A stretch of 64,000 nt of DNA from Candidatus Rokuibacteriota bacterium (GTDB lineage: Bacteria; Methylomirabilota; Methylomirabilia; Rokubacteriales; CSP1-6). This document shows, in pieces, positions 15,396 to 23,916 of this stretch. The DNA lies in assembly GCA_016200085.1 (NCBI GenBank), contig JACQFL010000019.1:1-64000 (forward strand), read 5' to 3'. The translations under genes and the position numbers were made by a program. The notes under the pieces are model-generated. The model saw only the letters and a program-made list of their open reading frames with translations. It searched no databases and was not told the origin of the DNA. Every line of letters starts with the position of its first letter. The first letter of the stretch is position 1.

Positions 15396-16813
15396 CGGTC
15401 CACAAGGTCGATACCGTCGTCCGCGGCGGGACCGTCGTCACGGCCACCGGCCAGTACGAGGCGAGCGTGGCCATCCGCGCGGGCCGCATCGCCGCCATCG
15501 GCCCCGAGGACATGCTGCCGCCCGCCGAGCGGGTGATCGACGCCGAGGGCAAGTACGTGCTCCCCGGCGCCATCGACTGCCACGTCCATCTCGGGCCGGA
15601 GTACGACGACTGGCGGGGCGGGCCGCTGGCGGCGGCGCGGGCCGGGCTCACCACCCTGGTCGGCTTCGCCCTCTACGACGACGAGCGCCGCGAGACCCTG
15701 CCCCAGGCGATCCACCGCCTCCGCGAGGAGACGTCGAGCCTGTCCGTGCTGGACTTCGGCTTCCACTTCATCCTCAACAACCAGCCGTACATCCTCGACG
15801 GCATCGCGGAGGCCATCCAGCTCGGCGTCACCTCGTTCAAGCTCTTCATGACCTACAAGAAGCGGCCCCACCGCATGTGCTCGGACCAGATGATCGCCGG
15901 CGCCATGGAGCGCATCGCCGCCGGCGGGGGGATCTGCCAGCTCCACTGCGAGAACGGCGACATCCTCTGCCACCTCGAGGACAAGTCCATCGCCGAGGGC
16001 CGCGTGCACCCGCGCGACTTCCCGGGGACGTGCCCGGACTGGACGGAGGAGGAGGCCATCAACCGCGCCATCCTCATCGGCCGGCTCACGGGCTGTCCCG
16101 TGTACGTCGTCCATCTGTCCACCCGGCTCGGGCTCGAGCGGATCAAGGCCGCGCAGGTCCTCGGCCAGCGCGTCTTCACCGAGACGTGCCCGCAGTACCT
16201 GCTGCTGACCGACGAGGAGATGGAGCGATGGGGGCCGCTGGCCAAGATCGGCCCGCCGCTGCGCCCGGCCCATGGACCCGACCGCGCGGCGCTCTGGGAC
16301 GGCTCCGCGCAGGGCTACATCGCGTGCGTGGCGAGCGATCATTCCCCCCGCGCCAAGAAGTTCAAGGAGCCGGGCTGGCGGAACATCTTCGTCGACGACG
16401 CGGGCAAGCCCATCCCCTTCGGCAGCCCCGGCCTCGAGACCCTGGTGCCGCTGGTCTACACCGAGGGCGTGGTCAACCGCGGGCTGCCGCTGACGTGGAT
16501 GGCGCGCGTGCTCGGTGAGAACCCCGCGCGCATCTTCGGGCTCTACCCGCGCAAGGGCACCATCACCGTCGGCGCCGACGCCGATCTCCTGATCTGGGAT
16601 CCCGAGCCCGAGGGGACCATCACCGTGGCCGATCACCTGGGCATCGCGGGCTGGACGCTCTACGAGGGCTTCAAGACCAAGGGCCGCCCGTGGATGACGC
16701 TGCTCCGGGGCCAGGTGTTGCTGAACCAGGGCCGCCTCGAGCAGGCGCCGGGCTTCGGCGAGTACCTGCACCGCACGAGCCCGCTCCCCCCGCTCGCGGG
16801 CCCGGTGCGATAG
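15392..16813 (+). CDS. dihydropyrimidinase/hydantoinase family amidohydrolase
   Basis: This 473-residue cyclic-amide hydrolase has the metal-site elements of the dihydropyrimidinase/allantoinase branch: DCHVHLGPE (His-64 and His-66), TSFKLFMTYKKR with the carboxylated Lys-150, QLHCENGD (His-185), VVHLSTRLG and VASDHSPR. It opens hydantoin or dihydropyrimidine rings to N-carbamoyl acids in the cytoplasm. The start ATG overlaps the nitrilase stop, and a PrpD gene follows 11 bases later, so it belongs to one operon. The exact ring substrate cannot be told; dihydropyrimidine, hydantoin and allantoin are all possible. Confidence 0.88.
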   Translation: MTVHKVDTVVRGGTVVTATGQYEASVAIRAGRIAAIGPEDMLPPAERVIDAEGKYVLPGAIDCHVHLGPEYDDWRGGPLAAARAGLTTLVGFALYDDERRETLPQAIHRLREETSSLSVLDFGFHFILNNQPYILDGIAEAIQLGVTSFKLFMTYKKRPHRMCSDQMIAGAMERIAAGGGICQLHCENGDILCHLEDKSIAEGRVHPRDFPGTCPDWTEEEAINRAILIGRLTGCPVYVVHLSTRLGLERIKAAQVLGQRVFTETCPQYLLLTDEEMERWGPLAKIGPPLRPAHGPDRAALWDGSAQGYIACVASDHSPRAKKFKEPGWRNIFVDDAGKPIPFGSPGLETLVPLVYTEGVVNRGLPLTWMARVLGENPARIFGLYPRKGTITVGADADLLIWDPEPEGTITVADHLGIAGWTLYEGFKTKGRPWMTLLRGQVLLNQGRLEQAPGFGEYLHRTSPLPPLAGPVR

Positions 16814-16824
16814 CGCGCGACGCT

Positions 16825-18177
16825 ATGCCCGACTACCTCGATCGTCTCGCCGCGTTCGCCCGCGCGCTGACCTTCGCGACCCTCTCGCCCTCGGCGATCG
16901 CGGCCGCCCGCCGCGTCGTGCTCGACACCTGCGGCGCCATGCTCGCGGGCAGCCGGCGGCCCGAGAACACCCATCTGGCGCGCCTCGTCGCCGAGCGCTC
17001 CCGCGGCGGCCGCGCCTCGCTCGTCGGCCACGCGCTGCACGCGGAACCGATGCTGGCGGCGCTCGCCAACGCGACCGCCGGCGTCTCGCTCGAGGTCGAC
17101 GAGGGCAACCGCTGGGGCGGGGGCCACCCGGCGATCCACGTCCTGCCCGCCGCGCTCGCCGTCGCCGAGGAGGTCGGCGCCGACGGCCCCCGGCTGATCG
17201 AGGCGCTCGTGGCCGGCTACGAGATCGTCTCGCGGATCGGCGGCGCGACGCAGGCGCGTGCCAACGTCCACTCTCACGGCACGTGGGGCACGCTGGGCGC
17301 CGCGGTGGCGACGGCGAAGCTGCTCGGCGAGCCCGCCCTGGGCGCGGTCGTCAATCTCGCGGCCTCGATGAGCCCGGCCAACACGTGGACGCCCTGCTTC
17401 GAGGGCGCCACGATCCGCAACCTCTATCCCGGCCGCTCGAGCCTGCAGGGCATCCTCGCCGCTCACCTCCACCGCTGCGGCTTCACGGGCGTCGCCGACG
17501 GACCCGGGGACGTGTACGGCAGCATCCTCGCCGACGGCTTCGAGCCCGAGCGGGCGGTGCACGGGCTCGGCGAGGCGCCTCTCAGGATCGAAGCCAACTA
17601 CTTCAAGTTCCACGCGTGCTGCCTCTACAACCACCCCGCTCTCGATGCCGTGGAGGAGATCCGCGGCACCGCCCGCTTCGAGCCTGGCGACGTCGCGCGC
17701 GTGAGCGTCAGGTCGATCCCGTTCGTCACCCGCATGGCCGAGCCCGCGCCCGCGGCGATGCTCGCCGCGAAGTTCTCGATCCCCTACGCCGTGGCCGCGG
17801 CCCTTGTCCTCGGCCGCACCGACGTCACCGCCTTCACCGAGGACGTCCTCGAGGACCCGGGCGTGCGCGCCCTCGCCAAGCGCGTGGAGGTGACGGCCGA
17901 TCCCGCGATGTCGCTGCGCCGCGACGATCAGCCCGTGGCGACGGTGACGGTCACCCTCACCGACGGGCGCACCCTCTCGCGCTCGACGCGCGTCGTGCGG
18001 GGCGACGCCGCGAACCCGCGTCCCGAGGAGGAGCTGGTCGCGAAGTTCCTCGCCCTCGCCGCGCCGGTCCTCGGCGAGCAGCGCGCCGCCAACGTCGTCG
18101 CGTTGACGTCACGCCTCGAGCGGGTCGGCGACGTCCGCGAGCTGTCCGCACTGCTGTCGCCGCCCGCCGTCCCCTGA
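16825..18177 (+). CDS. MmgE/PrpD family protein
   Basis: This 450-residue protein belongs to the MmgE/PrpD family, which includes 2-methylcitrate dehydratase, cis-aconitate decarboxylase and an iminodisuccinate epimerase. Family segments are RRVVLDTCGAMLAGS, the active-site region LEVDEGNRWGGGHPAIHVLPAALA, VHSHGTWGTLGAAVATAKLLG, and NYFKFHACCLYNHPALDAVEEI. The length is normal. It follows the hydantoinase by 11 bases and precedes an alpha/beta hydrolase, so it may isomerise or dehydrate a product of the same pathway. The exact reaction is not assignable. Confidence 0.87.
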   Translation: MPDYLDRLAAFARALTFATLSPSAIAAARRVVLDTCGAMLAGSRRPENTHLARLVAERSRGGRASLVGHALHAEPMLAALANATAGVSLEVDEGNRWGGGHPAIHVLPAALAVAEEVGADGPRLIEALVAGYEIVSRIGGATQARANVHSHGTWGTLGAAVATAKLLGEPALGAVVNLAASMSPANTWTPCFEGATIRNLYPGRSSLQGILAAHLHRCGFTGVADGPGDVYGSILADGFEPERAVHGLGEAPLRIEANYFKFHACCLYNHPALDAVEEIRGTARFEPGDVARVSVRSIPFVTRMAEPAPAAMLAAKFSIPYAVAAALVLGRTDVTAFTEDVLEDPGVRALAKRVEVTADPAMSLRRDDQPVATVTVTLTDGRTLSRSTRVVRGDAANPRPEEELVAKFLALAAPVLGEQRAANVVALTSRLERVGDVRELSALLSPPAVP

Positions 18178-18202
18178 GCGGGAGCCGAGTGGAGGGTCAC
18201 CG

Positions 18203-19045
18203 ATGACGACGCTCTCGCAGCCCAAGAGCCAGGTCCTGACCGTCAACGGCCTGCGCGTCCACTACCTCGAGTGGGGCGGGGCCGGCGCCCCGCCCGTGGT
18301 GTGCGTCCACGGCTACACCTCCAGCGCGCAGGCCTTCAACGCGCCGGCCCGGCGCTTCCACGACCGCTTTCACTTCGTCGTGCCGGACGTCCGCGGCCAC
18401 GGGGAGAGCGCGTGGTCGCCCGAGGGGGCCTACGAGTATCGCGACCAGGTGAGCGATCTGGAGGCGCTCGTCGACCAGCTGGGGCTGGCGACGTTCACCC
18501 TGATCGGCACCTCCATGGGCGGCATCATCGCGATGATCTACGCCGCCGCGCACCCCGAGCGGCTGGCGCGCCTGGTCATCAACGACGTCGGGCCGGACGC
18601 GGAGGTCGGCAGCCAGCGGATCACGCAGATGGTCGGCGCCCGGCCGGAGGAGTTCGCGACACTCGAGGACGCGATGGCGTACCGGCGCCAGGTGTCGCCC
18701 ATCGTGGCCGGCCGCACCGAGGAGGACCAGCGCGAGCTGGCGCTCGGCGTGCTCCGGCAGCGGCCCGACGGCCGCTGGATCTGGAAGATGGATCCCGGCT
18801 ACATCCGGCAGCGCGTCCAGCACGGCCCGCCGCAGCGACCCGCGCTCTGGCCCGCCCTCGAGCGTCTGCCCTGCCCCACGCTGGTCGTCTGGGGCACGGA
18901 CAGTGACGTGCTCTCCCAGACGCAGGCCCGGCGCATGGTGAAGGTCCTGCCGCGCGGGGAGCTGGTGGCGGTGCCCGGTGTCGGTCACGCACCGACGCTG
19001 GTCGAGCCGGTGGTGCTGGCCGCCCTGGAGCGCCTCTTCGGGTAA
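18203..19045 (+). CDS. alpha/beta hydrolase
   Basis: This 280-residue hydrolase has the fold's key pieces: the oxyanion loop CVHGYTSS near residue 35, the nucleophile elbow IGTSMGG (Ser-104), an acidic residue in WGTDSDV (Asp-233 or Asp-235) and the catalytic His-262 in VPGVGHAPT. A small helical lid lies between residues 140 and 210. It could cleave an ester, lactone or C-C bond. It begins 25 bases after the PrpD stop with a GGAGGG ribosome-binding site and is probably the last gene of the nitrilase-hydantoinase operon. Confidence 0.87.
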   Translation: MTTLSQPKSQVLTVNGLRVHYLEWGGAGAPPVVCVHGYTSSAQAFNAPARRFHDRFHFVVPDVRGHGESAWSPEGAYEYRDQVSDLEALVDQLGLATFTLIGTSMGGIIAMIYAAAHPERLARLVINDVGPDAEVGSQRITQMVGARPEEFATLEDAMAYRRQVSPIVAGRTEEDQRELALGVLRQRPDGRWIWKMDPGYIRQRVQHGPPQRPALWPALERLPCPTLVVWGTDSDVLSQTQARRMVKVLPRGELVAVPGVGHAPTLVEPVVLAALERLFG

Positions 19046-19064
19046 GAGACCGCCAGCACATCGA

Positions 19065-19206
19065 GGAGCGCCACGGGTTCCCCGGGGCGCTCCGAGCATT
19101 GGGGGGCTGGGGGCCATTTCGGGGCCCCCACGAAGTCAATCGAGCGCCACGGGTTCCCCGGGGCGCTCCGAGCGTTGGGGGGGCTGGGGGCCATTTCGGG
19201 GCCCCA
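19065..19206. repeat. two direct copies of a palindromic intergenic repeat
   Basis: Two copies about 65 bases long, 76 bases apart (19066-19130 and 19142-19206), start with a shared GAGCGCCACGGGTTCCCC block. Inside each, GAGCGCC and GGGCGCTC pair as a hairpin, and GGGGCC...GGCCCC forms a second. The 34 bases at 19065-19098 occur again, inverted, at 23347-23380. The block fills the gap between the hydrolase and the thiolase and may act as a terminator or REP-like element. Confidence 0.8.
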
Positions 19207-19261
19207 AGTTTGATCAATCGGCGCGCTGTGGCATGCTCTGGCCCAGGAGGGCCGACCAGCC

Positions 19262-20419
19262 ATGAGAGACGTGGCCATCATCGGGGTGGGCTCCACGCCG
19301 TTCGGGAAGCTCGAAAGGCAGGGCATCGTCGAGATGGCGGTCGCCGCCTGTCGCGACGCCCTCGCGGAGTCGCGCGTGCCGCGCGAGAAGATCCAGGCGC
19401 TCTACCTCGGCAACTTCGCGGGCGAGCGGCTGGCGAGCCAGGGCAGCCTGGCCGCGATCGTCGTCAACCGGCTCGGCATGAGCGGCATCCCCGCGACCAA
19501 GACCGAGGGCGCATGCGCCTCGGGCGGCATCGCCTTCCGGCTCGGCGTGCTCGGCATCGCGCTCGGGCTCTACGATTTCGTGCTCGTGGGCGGCGTGGAG
19601 AAGATGAGCTCGGCGCCGACGGCCGAGGTGACGGCGGCGCTGGCCACCGCGGGCGACGAGACGGCCGAGATGCGCACGGGCCTCACCTTCCCCGGCGCGT
19701 TCGGGATCATCATGCGCGAGCACATGGCGCGCTACGGCACCACCCGCGCGCAGATCGGGCTCGTGTCGGTGAAGAACCACGGGCTCGGCGCGGCGAATCC
19801 CAAGGCGCAGTTCCGCAAGCCCGTGACCCTCGACGAGGTCGTCAGCTCGCGCCTGGTGGCCGATCCCATCCGGCTGTTCGACTGTCCGCCGATCTCCGAC
19901 GGCGCCGCCGCCGCCGTCCTCTGCCCGCTCGAGATGGCGCGTGACTTCACGGCGAAGCCCGTGCGCGTCCTCGGCACCGGCCACGCGACGGGACCGGCCA
20001 CGCTCTGGGAGTCTGCCGACGTCACCACGATGCCCGCCACCGTGCGCGCCTCGCGCGAGGCGTACGCCGCCGCGAAGATCGCGCCCGCCGACGTCGACGT
20101 CGTCGAGCTCCACGACTGCTTCACGATCGCCGAGATCATCGCCACCGAGGACCTTGGCCTCTTCCCCAAGGGCAAGGGCGGGGCGGCCGTCGAGGAAGGC
20201 TGGACGGCGCTCGGCGGCAAGGTCGCGGTCAACCCGTCGGGCGGGCTCATCTCCAAGGGCCACCCCGTCGGCGCCACGGGGGTCGCCCAGATCTACGAGC
20301 TGGTCCGCCAGCTCCGTGACGAGGCCGCCAACCAGGTGCGCGGCGCGGAGATCGCGCTGGCCCACAACCTCGGCGGCACTGGCGTGGTCAGCACCGTGAC
20401 CGTCCTGGGGCGCGCCTGA
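19262..20419 (+). CDS. thiolase family protein (acetyl-CoA acetyltransferase-like)
   Basis: This 385-residue protein has thiolase features: nucleophile Cys-85 in TEGACASGGIAF, VGGVEKMSS, the VELHDCFTIAEI segment with the His of the SCP-x/archaeal type, and NPSGGLISKGHPVGATG near the C-terminus. This branch condenses or cleaves acyl-CoAs and is often paired with a DUF35 protein, as here: the next ORF starts at its stop codon (TGATG). In archaea such pairs channel acetoacetyl-CoA. The substrate here is unknown, and beta-oxidation-like acyl-CoA chemistry is likely. Confidence 0.88.
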   Translation: MRDVAIIGVGSTPFGKLERQGIVEMAVAACRDALAESRVPREKIQALYLGNFAGERLASQGSLAAIVVNRLGMSGIPATKTEGACASGGIAFRLGVLGIALGLYDFVLVGGVEKMSSAPTAEVTAALATAGDETAEMRTGLTFPGAFGIIMREHMARYGTTRAQIGLVSVKNHGLGAANPKAQFRKPVTLDEVVSSRLVADPIRLFDCPPISDGAAAAVLCPLEMARDFTAKPVRVLGTGHATGPATLWESADVTTMPATVRASREAYAAAKIAPADVDVVELHDCFTIAEIIATEDLGLFPKGKGGAAVEEGWTALGGKVAVNPSGGLISKGHPVGATGVAQIYELVRQLRDEAANQVRGAEIALAHNLGGTGVVSTVTVLGRA

Positions 20420-20739
20420 TGCCCGCCCTCGCGGGCCGTCGCTGCGCGGAGTGCGGGCGCCTGTCGGTCGCGGCGAGCGCCTGCCCGTTCTGCGGCGCCG
20501 TGGGCGGTCAGAGCGTCGAGCTGTCGGGACGCGGACGCCTGCAGTCGTTCACGATCATCCGCATCGCTCCGGCCCGTTACGCCGCCGAGGCGCCGTACGC
20601 GGTGGGGCTGGTCGCGCTCGACGAGGGCGCCACGATCACGGCCCGCGTCAGCGGCGCGCCCGAATCGCTGACGCTGGGCCAGGCCGTGACCCTCGCGTCG
20701 GTGGACGCCCGGTGCGGTCCGGTCTTCCAGCCCGCCTGA
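20419..20739 (+). CDS. DUF35 / Zn-ribbon OB-fold protein, thiolase partner
   Basis: This 106-residue protein has an N-terminal zinc ribbon (CAECG and, 10 residues later, CPFCG) and an OB-fold (LQSFTIIRIAPARYAAEAPYAVGLVALDEG). DUF35 proteins are known to bind thiolases and form a shared CoA-binding or channelling complex. It overlaps the thiolase stop by one base, so equal synthesis is expected. It is slightly shorter than most members (about 130), ending soon after the OB-fold. Confidence 0.87.
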   Translation: MPALAGRRCAECGRLSVAASACPFCGAVGGQSVELSGRGRLQSFTIIRIAPARYAAEAPYAVGLVALDEGATITARVSGAPESLTLGQAVTLASVDARCGPVFQPA

Positions 20740-20749
20740 TGCGGCCGCC

Positions 20750-20823
20750 TCACGCCCCGTAGATCTTCTTCAGCTCGCCTGCCGCCCAGCGGACCGCGTC
20801 CTCCGGCGAGGCACGGGGAGAGC
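20750..20823 (-). pseudogene. possible C-terminal remnant of a solute-binding protein
   Basis: Reading leftward to a TGA at 20750, the last codons give SPEDAVRWAAGELKKIYGA, which resembles the C-terminal helix of periplasmic solute-binding proteins. Nothing upstream in that frame continues the homology, so it would be a stub left after deletion. The evidence is short and the call is tentative. Confidence 0.3.
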
Positions 20824-20915
20824 GTGCAGGCCTCGGTGGCCCTGGCGCTGGACGGGCTCTTCCCAGCCGAGCGCGCGCGAGCGGCGCGGCGGCCGTGCCA
20901 CGGCGGTGCCGGCGA

Positions 20916-21593
20916 TCAGCGGACGGGCGACTCCTCCGCCAGGATCGGCGACGCGACGACAGGCAGGGCGACGATGGGCCGCGCGATGATCGGCAGCGCG
21001 ATCTCGATGGCCCTGACCATCAGGGCGGCGTCCATGCTGGGCTGCTCGAGGCCGCTCTGCGCCACCATCGACGGCGTCAGCGGCACGTGGATGAACCCGG
21101 CCGGCGTCGGCCGGCCCCGGCGCGCCTGGGTGTGCAGCGTGGTGTACATGGCCTGGTTGCAGAGGTACGTCCCCGCGGTGTGGGAGATCGCTGCCGGCAC
21201 GCCCTCGGCGGTGAGCGCGGCGAGCAGTGCGCCCAGCGGCAGCGTGCTGAAGTACCCGGCCGGGCCACCCGGCACGCACGGCTCGCCGGCGGCGCGCCGG
21301 CCCGTGTTGTCGGACAGATCGGAGTCCATCACGTTGACGGCGACGCGCTCGAGCGACAGCCGGGGCCGCCCTTCGGCGAGGCCGAGGTGCAGGACCGCGG
21401 CGGGATCGTGCTCCTCGAGCAGCGCCGGAAGCTCCCCGGCCAGGCGGGCGTGGTCGACGGGCAGGATCACGCTGCGCACCACCGAGTCGCCCACCACGCG
21501 CGCGTCCACCGCCTTGGCGACTTCCTCTGACGGGTTGACGGCGTGGGAGCCGAAGGGCTCGAAGCCGGTCACGAGGATGACGCGCCTGGCCAC
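20916..21593 (-). CDS. pcp: pyroglutamyl-peptidase I
   Basis: This 225-residue cysteine peptidase removes N-terminal pyroglutamate from peptides. The triad is visible: Glu-82 (LSLERVAVN), Cys-145 (AGTYLCNQAMY) and His-169 (AGFIHVPLTP). The N-terminal VILVTGFEPFGSHAVNPSEEVA and LHLGLAEGRP are family signatures, and the length is typical. The GTG start at 21593 lies 2 bases after the stop of an upstream small gene, so it is in a run with that gene and a TtcA-like gene. The C-terminal tail contains repetitive alternating Ile/Val/Pro segments (IIARPIVALPVVASPI). Confidence 0.92.
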   Translation of the reverse strand: MARRVILVTGFEPFGSHAVNPSEEVAKAVDARVVGDSVVRSVILPVDHARLAGELPALLEEHDPAAVLHLGLAEGRPRLSLERVAVNVMDSDLSDNTGRRAAGEPCVPGGPAGYFSTLPLGALLAALTAEGVPAAISHTAGTYLCNQAMYTTLHTQARRGRPTPAGFIHVPLTPSMVAQSGLEQPSMDAALMVRAIEIALPIIARPIVALPVVASPILAEESPVR

Positions 21594-21595
21594 CG

Positions 21596-22000
21596 TCAGC
21601 CCTCGGGGCGCTCGAGCTCGCGCCGGAGTCCGCGCCGGACGGCCCGCGAGCTCATCGCGTCGCTCTCCACGGAGAGCCGCGTGAGGTGCGCGCCCTCCGC
21701 GGTCGCGTGGACGCGCACGGTGCCGGCGCCCCTCCACGCCGGCGCGCGCGCCTCCAGCGTTCCGGCGTCGGCATCGTAGCGGGTGATGCGCGCGCCCATG
21801 CGGCGCAGCGCGGTCCCGCTGCGGTGGAGCGCGGCATCGGGCTCGCCGGTGACGAGCAGGCTGGCCCGCGAGCGACGCCGGCCGCCGAGCGCCCGGCCCA
21901 CGGCGACGCGCAGGACGAGGGAGGCGAGCAGGAACACCGCGGACAGGGCGAGCCACTCGGCGGCGGCGGGCATCGCGCCGATTGTACCGCGGCCGATCAT
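21596..22000 (-). CDS. small membrane-anchored protein of unknown function
   Basis: This 134-residue protein has one hydrophobic segment near the N-terminus (WLALSAVFLLASLVLRVAVG), a basic stretch, then a mixed alpha/beta domain with GTALRRMGARITRYDADAGTLEA and TVRVHATAEGAHLTRL. The latter resembles the small DUF1499-like or SHOCT-distal lipid-associated domains only loosely. The ATG at 22000 overlaps the stop of the TtcA-like gene (ATGA); an alternative ATG at 21973 would drop nine residues. It probably faces the cytoplasm from the inner membrane. Confidence 0.65.
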   Translation of the reverse strand: MIGRGTIGAMPAAAEWLALSAVFLLASLVLRVAVGRALGGRRRSRASLLVTGEPDAALHRSGTALRRMGARITRYDADAGTLEARAPAWRGAGTVRVHATAEGAHLTRLSVESDAMSSRAVRRGLRRELERPEG

Positions 22001-22782
22001 CGGGCCTCGACGCTCTGGGCGAATGCCGGGGCGGGGTCGGCGCCGTCCTTGACGAGTGCGGGGTCGAAGAGCGTGTAGGGGTTCACGTTGCCGAGCGCGG
22101 CGCTGATGGACTCCGCCACGCCCGGATGCCGCGCCTGCAGCCCGGCGAGGAACTCCCGGATCTCGGCGCGCGGCCCCGCCTTGTCGGCGCAGACGCATCC
22201 GATCACGGGCACGCCGCGCGTCCCCGCGTACGCGGCGGTCAGCGCCTCGCTCACGTAGACCAGCGGCCGGATCAGGCGCAGCGCCCCCTTGCGCGAGCCG
22301 GCCACCGGCGGCAGCGAGGCGATGCGCCCGTTGAAGAGCACGTTGCGCAGCAGCGATTCCGCGCAGTCGTCGGCGGTATGGCCGAGGGCGAGCGCCGTGC
22401 AGCCCAGCTCGCCCGCGATCCGGTAGAGCGACCGGCGGCGATGGCGGCTGCAGACGTCGCAGCCGTGCGCCACGCCGTCGCGCACCAGCGCGAGCGTCGC
22501 GGCGTCCTCGCGCAGGATCCACGGCACGCCCAGGGCCTCCACGTGCGCGCGAAGGCCGGCGATCGAGGTCTTGAACTTCCCCTGCTCCACCGTGACCGCG
22601 ACCAGATCGTACGCCACGGGTGAGCGCGAACGGTAGGCCACGAGGGCGTCGAGCAGCGTCACGCTGTCCTTGCCGCCCGACACCCCGACCGCCACCCGAT
22701 CACCGGGACGCAGCATGGAGAACCGCCCCATCGCCCGCCCCATCAGATCCAGCACCTTGCGCTCGACCGCCTGCGTGTCCAT
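21997..22782 (-). CDS. TtcA/TilS-type tRNA thiolation ATPase
   Basis: This 261-residue protein belongs to the PP-loop ATPase family that modifies tRNA, most like TtcA (2-thiocytidine). The PP-loop VGVSGGKDSVTLLDALVAY is near residue 37. A cysteine pair sits in HGCDVCSRHRRRSLYRIA and another in IGCVCADK, suitable for an Fe-S cluster, and GHTADDCAESLLRNVLFNGR is the conserved second motif. I use ATG 22782 (MDTQAVERKV) rather than the upstream in-frame start at 22884, because homology begins there. It overlaps the downstream small membrane gene. Confidence 0.85.
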   Translation of the reverse strand: MDTQAVERKVLDLMGRAMGRFSMLRPGDRVAVGVSGGKDSVTLLDALVAYRSRSPVAYDLVAVTVEQGKFKTSIAGLRAHVEALGVPWILREDAATLALVRDGVAHGCDVCSRHRRRSLYRIAGELGCTALALGHTADDCAESLLRNVLFNGRIASLPPVAGSRKGALRLIRPLVYVSEALTAAYAGTRGVPVIGCVCADKAGPRAEIREFLAGLQARHPGVAESISAALGNVNPYTLFDPALVKDGADPAPAFAQSVEAR

Positions 22783-22882
22783 GCCCGCACTCTCTCCCCC
22801 TCCCACGCCGGGAGTCAAACCGTGTAAACGGGCGATCGAGGGATCACGTCTCCTGCGCACGTCATTTCTGGGGGTAGGCGGC

Positions 22883-23293
22883 ATGACCAGGTTTCTGCTG
22901 CACGGGGTGGGCGGCGTGATGCTGGCGTGTCTGACCGCGATTCCGGCCGCTGGCCAGGGTCGGGGTGGCGGATTCGGGGGCGGAGCGCTGGGCAGCGACC
23001 AGCCATCAAGCTCGGGGACCCCGACGACGCCGGCGACGTCGCCGTCGTCACCGGGGGGATCGGGCCGCGGGGACGGCGGCGGACGTCAGCAGCTGCGCCA
23101 GGACCTGCAGCAGCTACGTCAGGATCGTCAGAAGCTGCGCGCCGACATCCAGGCCGGCAACAAGGGCGCGATTGCTGCGGATCGCGCGAAGCTCAAGCAG
23201 GACATCGCGAAGCTCAAGCAGGACCGCCAGCAGCACCGCGGCCAGCACCACCGCGGCGGGCATCAGCCTCTGGGAAGTCCGACGGCAAAGTGA
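22883..23293 (+). CDS. exported Gly-rich coiled-coil protein
   Basis: This 136-residue protein has a signal peptide (LLHGVGGVMLACLTAIPAAG, cleavage near residue 25) and a Gly/Ser/Pro-rich linker. A heptad-like coiled coil (RQDLQQLRQDRQKLRADI, then KLKQDIAKLKQDRQQ) and a His/Gly tail follow. It would act in the periplasm. Related small proteins with repeated L-R-Q-D heptads are common in high-G+C soil bacteria, but their function is unknown. It faces a convergent Spy-like gene, with a hairpin between them. Confidence 0.65.
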   Translation: MTRFLLHGVGGVMLACLTAIPAAGQGRGGGFGGGALGSDQPSSSGTPTTPATSPSSPGGSGRGDGGGRQQLRQDLQQLRQDRQKLRADIQAGNKGAIAADRAKLKQDIAKLKQDRQQHRGQHHRGGHQPLGSPTAK

Positions 23294-23311
23294 TCGGCCG
23301 CCAGGTTGAGG

Positions 23312-23336
23312 CTGGGGGGCTCCGAGCGCCCCCCAG
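23312..23336. terminator. hairpin between convergent genes
   Basis: CTGGGGGG and CCCCCCAG pair perfectly over eight bases around a nine-base loop holding CTCCGAGCG, a core also seen in the dispersed repeat. It lies between the convergent coiled-coil and Spy-like genes and is probably a bidirectional terminator; no T run follows. Confidence 0.45.
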
Positions 23337-23346
23337 TCCCCCCGAT

Positions 23347-23380
23347 GCTCGGAGCGCCCCGGGGAACCCGTGGCGCTCCT
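23347..23380. repeat. inverted third copy of dispersed palindromic repeat
   Basis: These 34 bases are the exact reverse complement of 19065-19098. The element contains GGAGCGCC and GGCGCTCC arms and so is itself palindromic. It lies intergenically, like the other copies. Confidence 0.85.
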
Positions 23381-23393
23381 CGTGGGGTGGACG

Positions 23394-23846
23394 TCAGGAG
23401 CTCGGAGCGGCCGGCGCGGGCCGGCGGCGGTGGGCCCAGGGCTTCACCGACGCGAGCTTCTCGCGCTGCTCCTGGGTGAGGAGCGGCGCCATGTCCTGGA
23501 GCATCTTGACGTTCAGGGCGAGCATCTCGGCCTGGAGCTGCTGGACCTCCGCCGTCTTCGCCTCGATGGCGGCCTGGTCGTCGCCCGTCAAGGCCAGCGT
23601 GCGGAGCGTGGAGCGGGCATCCCGCATCGCCTGCCAGACCTGCTTGCGCGCGGGAGCCTGCGCCTGGCGCAGCGCCACGATCGCGCTGACCTGGTCGTCG
23701 GTGAGACCGAGGAATTGCTGCATCCGAGCCATCATGCCGGCACGGCCGGGCTGGCCCGCGGTCGGAGTGTCCGCGGCCCCGGCCGGAACGGTGAGCGACA
23801 GGACGGCGCCGAGCATCAGGGCGGAAACGATACGAGTCCGTGTCAT
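23394..23846 (-). CDS. Spy/CpxP-like periplasmic protein
   Basis: This 150-residue protein starts with a signal peptide (SALMLGAVLSLTVPAGAA). The helical region MMARMQQFLGLTDDQVSAIVALRQAQAPARKQVWQAMRDA, and later LLTQEQREKLASVKPW, follow the LTxxQ pattern of Spy/CpxP periplasmic chaperones and heavy-metal-resistance CnrR-like proteins. The length is typical for the family. It may buffer envelope stress. It is monocistronic, transcribed away from the dehydrogenase operon. Confidence 0.75.
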   Translation of the reverse strand: MTRTRIVSALMLGAVLSLTVPAGAADTPTAGQPGRAGMMARMQQFLGLTDDQVSAIVALRQAQAPARKQVWQAMRDARSTLRTLALTGDDQAAIEAKTAEVQQLQAEMLALNVKMLQDMAPLLTQEQREKLASVKPWAHRRRPAPAAPSS

Positions 23847-23916
23847 GGGACCTCCTCGGGCTAGGGGCGCTGCTTCCGCTATGACGTGGATGAGCCCCGT
23901 CTTATTTGTCCTCGGC

